This document shows, one piece after another, positions 62,648 through 64,000 of a stretch of DNA of 64,000 bases (its first letter is position 1; each line of letters begins with the position of its first letter). This DNA is from Alentia gelatinosa (taxonomy: Eukaryota; Annelida; Polychaeta; Phyllodocida; Polynoidae): the NCBI GenBank assembly GCA_950022655.1, contig OX465587.1, positions 32,677,716 to 32,741,715 on the forward strand, read 5' to 3'. Made by a program: the position numbers and the translations under genes. The notes beneath the pieces are model-generated. The model saw only the letters and a program-made list of their open reading frames with translations, was not told the origin of the DNA and searched no databases.

Positions 62648-63370
62648 TTACTATGAGAAAACGTAGTGACTGAGCCCGTCCTGGTGACCGTTTGAGGTCA
62701 TTTGATGAAAAAATATGGCCCCACGCCGCAGGCGGGAGGGCCATATTTTTTCATCAAATGACCTCGAACGGCACCCGTACGGGCTCAGTCACTACATTTC
62801 CTTATTACTATACACCTCCTACTCGTTTAAAATGCCTTCTTATTAACTTTCCTGGTCCCGGATTCAACCCCCCATTCCCGAACAATATCACTGCCATTCA
62901 CTACGGCCCGCTAGCGGTAAAAACTCGGCGAAGATCAACGTGGAGCGGACTATGAAATGTGTGGAGCACGTCATAGTGGAACTCTGGTAGCGAACGTAAT
63001 TATGACGTCAACAACGCGGAGTGGCGTAACGGGAGGCGATAGGACTTGTTTATATAGATCAATCTCGCAGATTTAAGCCATTTAAACTGTCTTAAGTGAA
63101 AGCTACACGTTATGTACCTCGATATTTGGCCAAGTGCCCACTTCTAGTTCTTATGTGGATGTCAGGGCATGCCTCTGAAGTTATGAATGGGAGAGAACCG
63201 CCATTTTGTTTGTTTGTTTTTGAGCGGGCCATAGTGTCTGTAGCAGTGGGCCGTATGTCTTTACATTATAAAGCCTATTACACCGTGGGCGCGAACAGTA
63301 TTTATACTATATGCCTAGCAGTGGGTAGTTTATCATAGACGTTAGCCCATAGGTGTATAGTGATATATAT
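62648..63370. mobile_element. Large hairpin element with AGCAGTGGGTAGT module
   Basis: A near-perfect hairpin at about 62652-62800 (arms CGTAGTGACTGAGCCCGTCC ... TTTGATGAAAAAATATGGCC, tip ACGCCGCAGGCGGG) is followed by about 560 bp ending in GCCTAGCAGTGGGTAGTTTA and GGTGTATAGTGATATA. Structure parallels 57745-58070 and 22965-23370. A further palindrome around 63305-63405 flanks it. Confidence 0.7.
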
Positions 63371-63679
63371 ATAAACGTCTATGAATAAAATACTACCCAA
63401 TGCTAGGGGTGTACGTCCACCAGTACAGGCTCAGTAACCACATTTTCTCTTAAAGTCAAAAGGCTAGTAGTTGGGCGTTTTCTAAATTCTATTGAGTTTT
63501 GCAAATAACTCCGGATAATATAAGTCCCACATATTGGCAAATAGATAATGCAAAAAAAAAGGCATTTCACCATGCATACTTCTATGGGAAGGCCACCTGA
63601 AAATGTAAGTTGCTAAATGATACTATCTTCAAATAATTCTGAATTATGAGAAAACGTCGGCGATAGGTGACCGAGAACT

Positions 63680-64000
63680 AATGGCTCAGTCACACCGGGA
63701 AACGGAAGAGTTACGGAAGAAAACGGACGTCTCGAGCGTGATCCGGTGGCCTCCGTAGGCAAAAGTTGAACGGAAGGAGGCCCCTGATGCAACGCACCGG
63801 AAGAGAAACGGTCAAGTAACATACAAACACGGAAGAGTTGCGGAAGAGTTGCGGAAGACTAACGGACAATTACGGATGTAAAACGGAAGCAGCTGCAAGT
63901 CGTACGGAAGAGTAACGGACGCCAACGGAGGAGTAACGTAAAATTGCGGAAGAGTAACGGATATTTACGGAAGAGTAACGTAAAGTTGCGGAAGAGTTGC
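63680..64000. repeat. CGGAAGAGT-rich array, start of an element cut by the window edge
   Basis: Begins near GGCTCAGTCACACCGGGAAA. CGGAAGAGTTACGG, CGGAAGAGTTGCGG and CGGAAGAGTAACGG recur at irregular spacing about ten times up to the last base. The other end is outside the window. Confidence 0.75.

Overview
The window is animal nuclear DNA, from an intron-rich and transposon-rich invertebrate. The evidence is spliced genes with GT/AG introns, calcium-binding-type EGF domains, plexin-like IPT domains, tRNA-derived SINEs, BEL/Pao and Ty3/gypsy elements, and dozens of short hairpin elements. A lancelet-like deuterostome is a reasonable guess, but nothing here fixes the species. There are no bacterial features.

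Two host genes are present. (1) On the + strand, positions 13-4722 hold the last three exons of the phosphatidylinositol synthase gene CDIPT; its start lies left of the window. The intron before its last exon carries eight extra, mostly decayed copies of that exon in tandem. (2) On the - strand, positions 60926-29599 hold the 3' part of a large receptor-like gene. Fourteen phase-compatible exons plus one weak candidate encode a string of EGF-like domains, plexin-type IPT/TIG domains with an internal RKRR cleavage-like site, one transmembrane helix and a short basic tail. The 5' end lies right of the window. The two genes converge on 25 kb of intergenic DNA.

That intergenic DNA is mostly mobile elements. 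A young BEL/Pao element (14834-22043, 5-bp target duplication, LTRs about 99% identical) has one intact 1440-residue ORF from which reverse transcriptase and RNase H are cleanly missing. It sits inside an older hairpin element whose empty-site relative is at 42151-42545. Next to it is a decayed Ty3/gypsy element (about 22376-27119), itself interrupted by a hairpin element, a hAT-like element and a minus-strand LINE fragment.

The most unusual feature of the window is a set of roughly 30 modular hairpin elements of several sequence families. Each has a short inverted-repeat module (A...A') joined to a long near-perfect hairpin of about 100-150 bp. The hairpin arms differ between families, but the tip is often a GGC-NNN-GCC mini-hairpin, several times containing GCGAAGC or its complement. 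Many of these elements lie within 10-40 bp of exon borders of the receptor gene. Other terminal-inverted-repeat elements share the ends TATTCCACCAA or CCACCTACTACGA. Several minisatellites and microsatellites are also present, and the window ends in a CGGAAGAGT-rich array.
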